A stretch of DNA of 35,620 nucleotides from Rickettsia endosymbiont of Pseudomimeciton antennatum (GTDB lineage Bacteria; Pseudomonadota; Alphaproteobacteria; Rickettsiales; Rickettsiaceae). A program made the position numbers and the translations under genes. The number at the start of each line of letters is the position of its first letter. Within the stretch, counting starts at the first letter, position 1. The DNA lies in contig JAJIYL010000061.1 of the NCBI GenBank assembly GCA_020881195.1, positions 1 through 35,620 on the forward strand, given 5' to 3'. Below the pieces are notes generated by a model, which saw nothing but the letters and a program-made list of their open reading frames with translations, was not told where the DNA came from and made no database searches. This document shows positions 34,661 through 35,620 of the stretch, piece after piece.

Positions 34661-35620
34661 ATGTTCTATATGTATACTAAAAGATTAGAAGCGTCTGTAA
34701 CGCATGATATCTCAGTCCAACTTGCTAATCTTGGTTGGATTATCGATGAAAAAGACCCAAAGTGTAATGTCTTTCAGCAAAGAGTAAAACTTACAAAGCA
34801 AAAAGAATTACTTAGCGGTAAAATACCTGACTTTGTACTATACAAGGAAGGAAGTAACGATCCAATAATAATAATTGAGGCAAAAAAACCGAATGAAAGT
34901 ATACAATTAGCAATGAACCAAGCATTGAATTTATATGCTAAACCACTAAATACACCACTTATATTTGCTTATAATGGAAGTTATATTGAAACGCAATATT
35001 TGTATAATGGACGTAATCTTAAAATTGACGGAGAAGATGTAAGGCAATTTATAAATCACCATACGGCACTCAGATTTGTTAATGAGGGTTCTGAAATACT
35101 ATCTGCGGTAAATTTCATTCAGCATTCAAGAGACGAACTTATTAAAGTATTTAAAAGTGCAGCTAATTTACTAAGAGAGGATGGATTACAAGCTGGTCTT
35201 GATAGATTTGGGGCATTTTCTGATATTTTGTTTTTAAAAATTCTTGATGAAATTTCTGTTCTAAAGATGTGGGGAGGTGAAGAGAATACATTAGATGAGT
35301 ACCTTAGATGGAGTTCCTTTTCTCAGAGAAAAGGAAATGAATTATATCAATATGTGAAAGATATTGTTTGGATTAAGATTAACGAGAAATATGGAGATAT
35401 TTTTAACGAATCATTCCCTATTAATTCACCGGATATTTTTGAAAAAATTATTTGTGAGCTTTCAAAACTTAACCTTACGGCTTCAGATAGTGATGTGAAT
35501 GGTGATGCTTTTGAGTATTTTTTAAAAAATGCTTACCAAGGCATCAAAATTAAAGATTTAGGCGAATATTTTACACCTAGAAACATTGTAAGAACAATGA
35601 TAAGTATGGTTAATCCTAAA
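34661..35620 (+). CDS. Fused nuclease-methylase of type I/IIG restriction type, 5' part
   Basis: An open frame of 320 codons runs off the right edge. Residues about 30-130 are an HsdR-N-like PD-(D/E)XK nuclease domain: IPDFVLY with Asp57, and IIIIEAKKP with Glu73 and Lys75. From about 165 comes an HsdM-like helical region (FKSAANLLREDGLQAGLDRF, then FGAFSDILFLKIL), reaching LGEYFTPRNIVRTMISMVNP, the segment just before the SAM-binding motif of N6-adenine methylases. A nuclease joined in front of a methylase is the build of single-chain restriction-modification enzymes; a specificity subunit would be expected downstream. ATG 34661 follows the transposase remnant by 7 bp; a second ATG lies at 34670. 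No clear ribosome site is seen. Confidence 0.75.
   Translation, partial: MFYMYTKRLEASVTHDISVQLANLGWIIDEKDPKCNVFQQRVKLTKQKELLSGKIPDFVLYKEGSNDPIIIIEAKKPNESIQLAMNQALNLYAKPLNTPLIFAYNGSYIETQYLYNGRNLKIDGEDVRQFINHHTALRFVNEGSEILSAVNFIQHSRDELIKVFKSAANLLREDGLQAGLDRFGAFSDILFLKILDEISVLKMWGGEENTLDEYLRWSSFSQRKGNELYQYVKDIVWIKINEKYGDIFNESFPINSPDIFEKIICELSKLNLTASDSDVNGDAFEYFLKNAYQGIKIKDLGEYFTPRNIVRTMISMVNPK

Overview
The window is AT-rich DNA from an obligate intracellular member of the Rickettsiaceae, most likely Rickettsia or a close relative. The grounds are the sequence character of BamD, RecN, TrmD and L19, dispersed palindromic elements of the Rickettsia type, and a RAGE-type (Rickettsiales amplified genetic element) segment with a MobQ/TraA relaxase, TraD, an integrase, a histidine kinase and TPR genes. 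The species cannot be fixed from this sequence alone.

Layout. (1) 1-5160 is mostly core chromosome: the cut start of an IS110-family transposase, a block of palindromic repeats, tRNA-Leu(CAA), bamD-recN, a large palindrome that begins on the recN stop codon, a repeat cluster, a trmD-rplS operon on the minus strand with a good promoter, and tRNA-Pro(TGG). (2) 5161-9070 is the start of accessory DNA: a plasmid-type initiator-like protein preceded by a repeated motif, a Dam-like methylase, and a soluble histidine kinase behind a structured leader. (3) 9071-18682 holds two paralogous AAA-ATPase-like/PD-(D/E)XK proteins, the inverted 3' remnant of a third copy, a lipase-STAND NTPase-TPR protein with a small upstream ORF, and an integrase cut off where the second ATPase copy begins. 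(4) 18683-22594 is a large TPR protein with tandem repeats at its C-terminus, a membrane-anchored hypothetical protein, and TraD. (5) 22595-34477 is a candidate oriT followed by TraA (relaxase-helicase-TOPRIM) and four further tandem copies of its TOPRIM third, each behind a decayed copy of the TraA linker. (6) 34478-35620 is an IS1595-type transposase remnant and the start of a fused nuclease-methylase running off the window.

How it fits together. The divergent traD/traA pair with a structured gap between them is the DNA-processing module of a conjugative element. No mating-pore genes are present here, and the integrase is broken, so the element looks degraded and rearranged. The most unusual feature is the four-fold tandem amplification of the TraA TOPRIM region. 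Only one of the four extra copies keeps all the acidic TOPRIM residues, which suggests loss of constraint or new non-catalytic roles. The second is the lipase-STAND-TPR protein, whose effector-switch-sensor layout matches both anti-phage STAND proteins and host-directed effectors. With the two ATPase/nucleases, the Dam-like methylase and the nuclease-methylase fusion, the accessory part has a defence-island flavour, but no function is shown by sequence alone.
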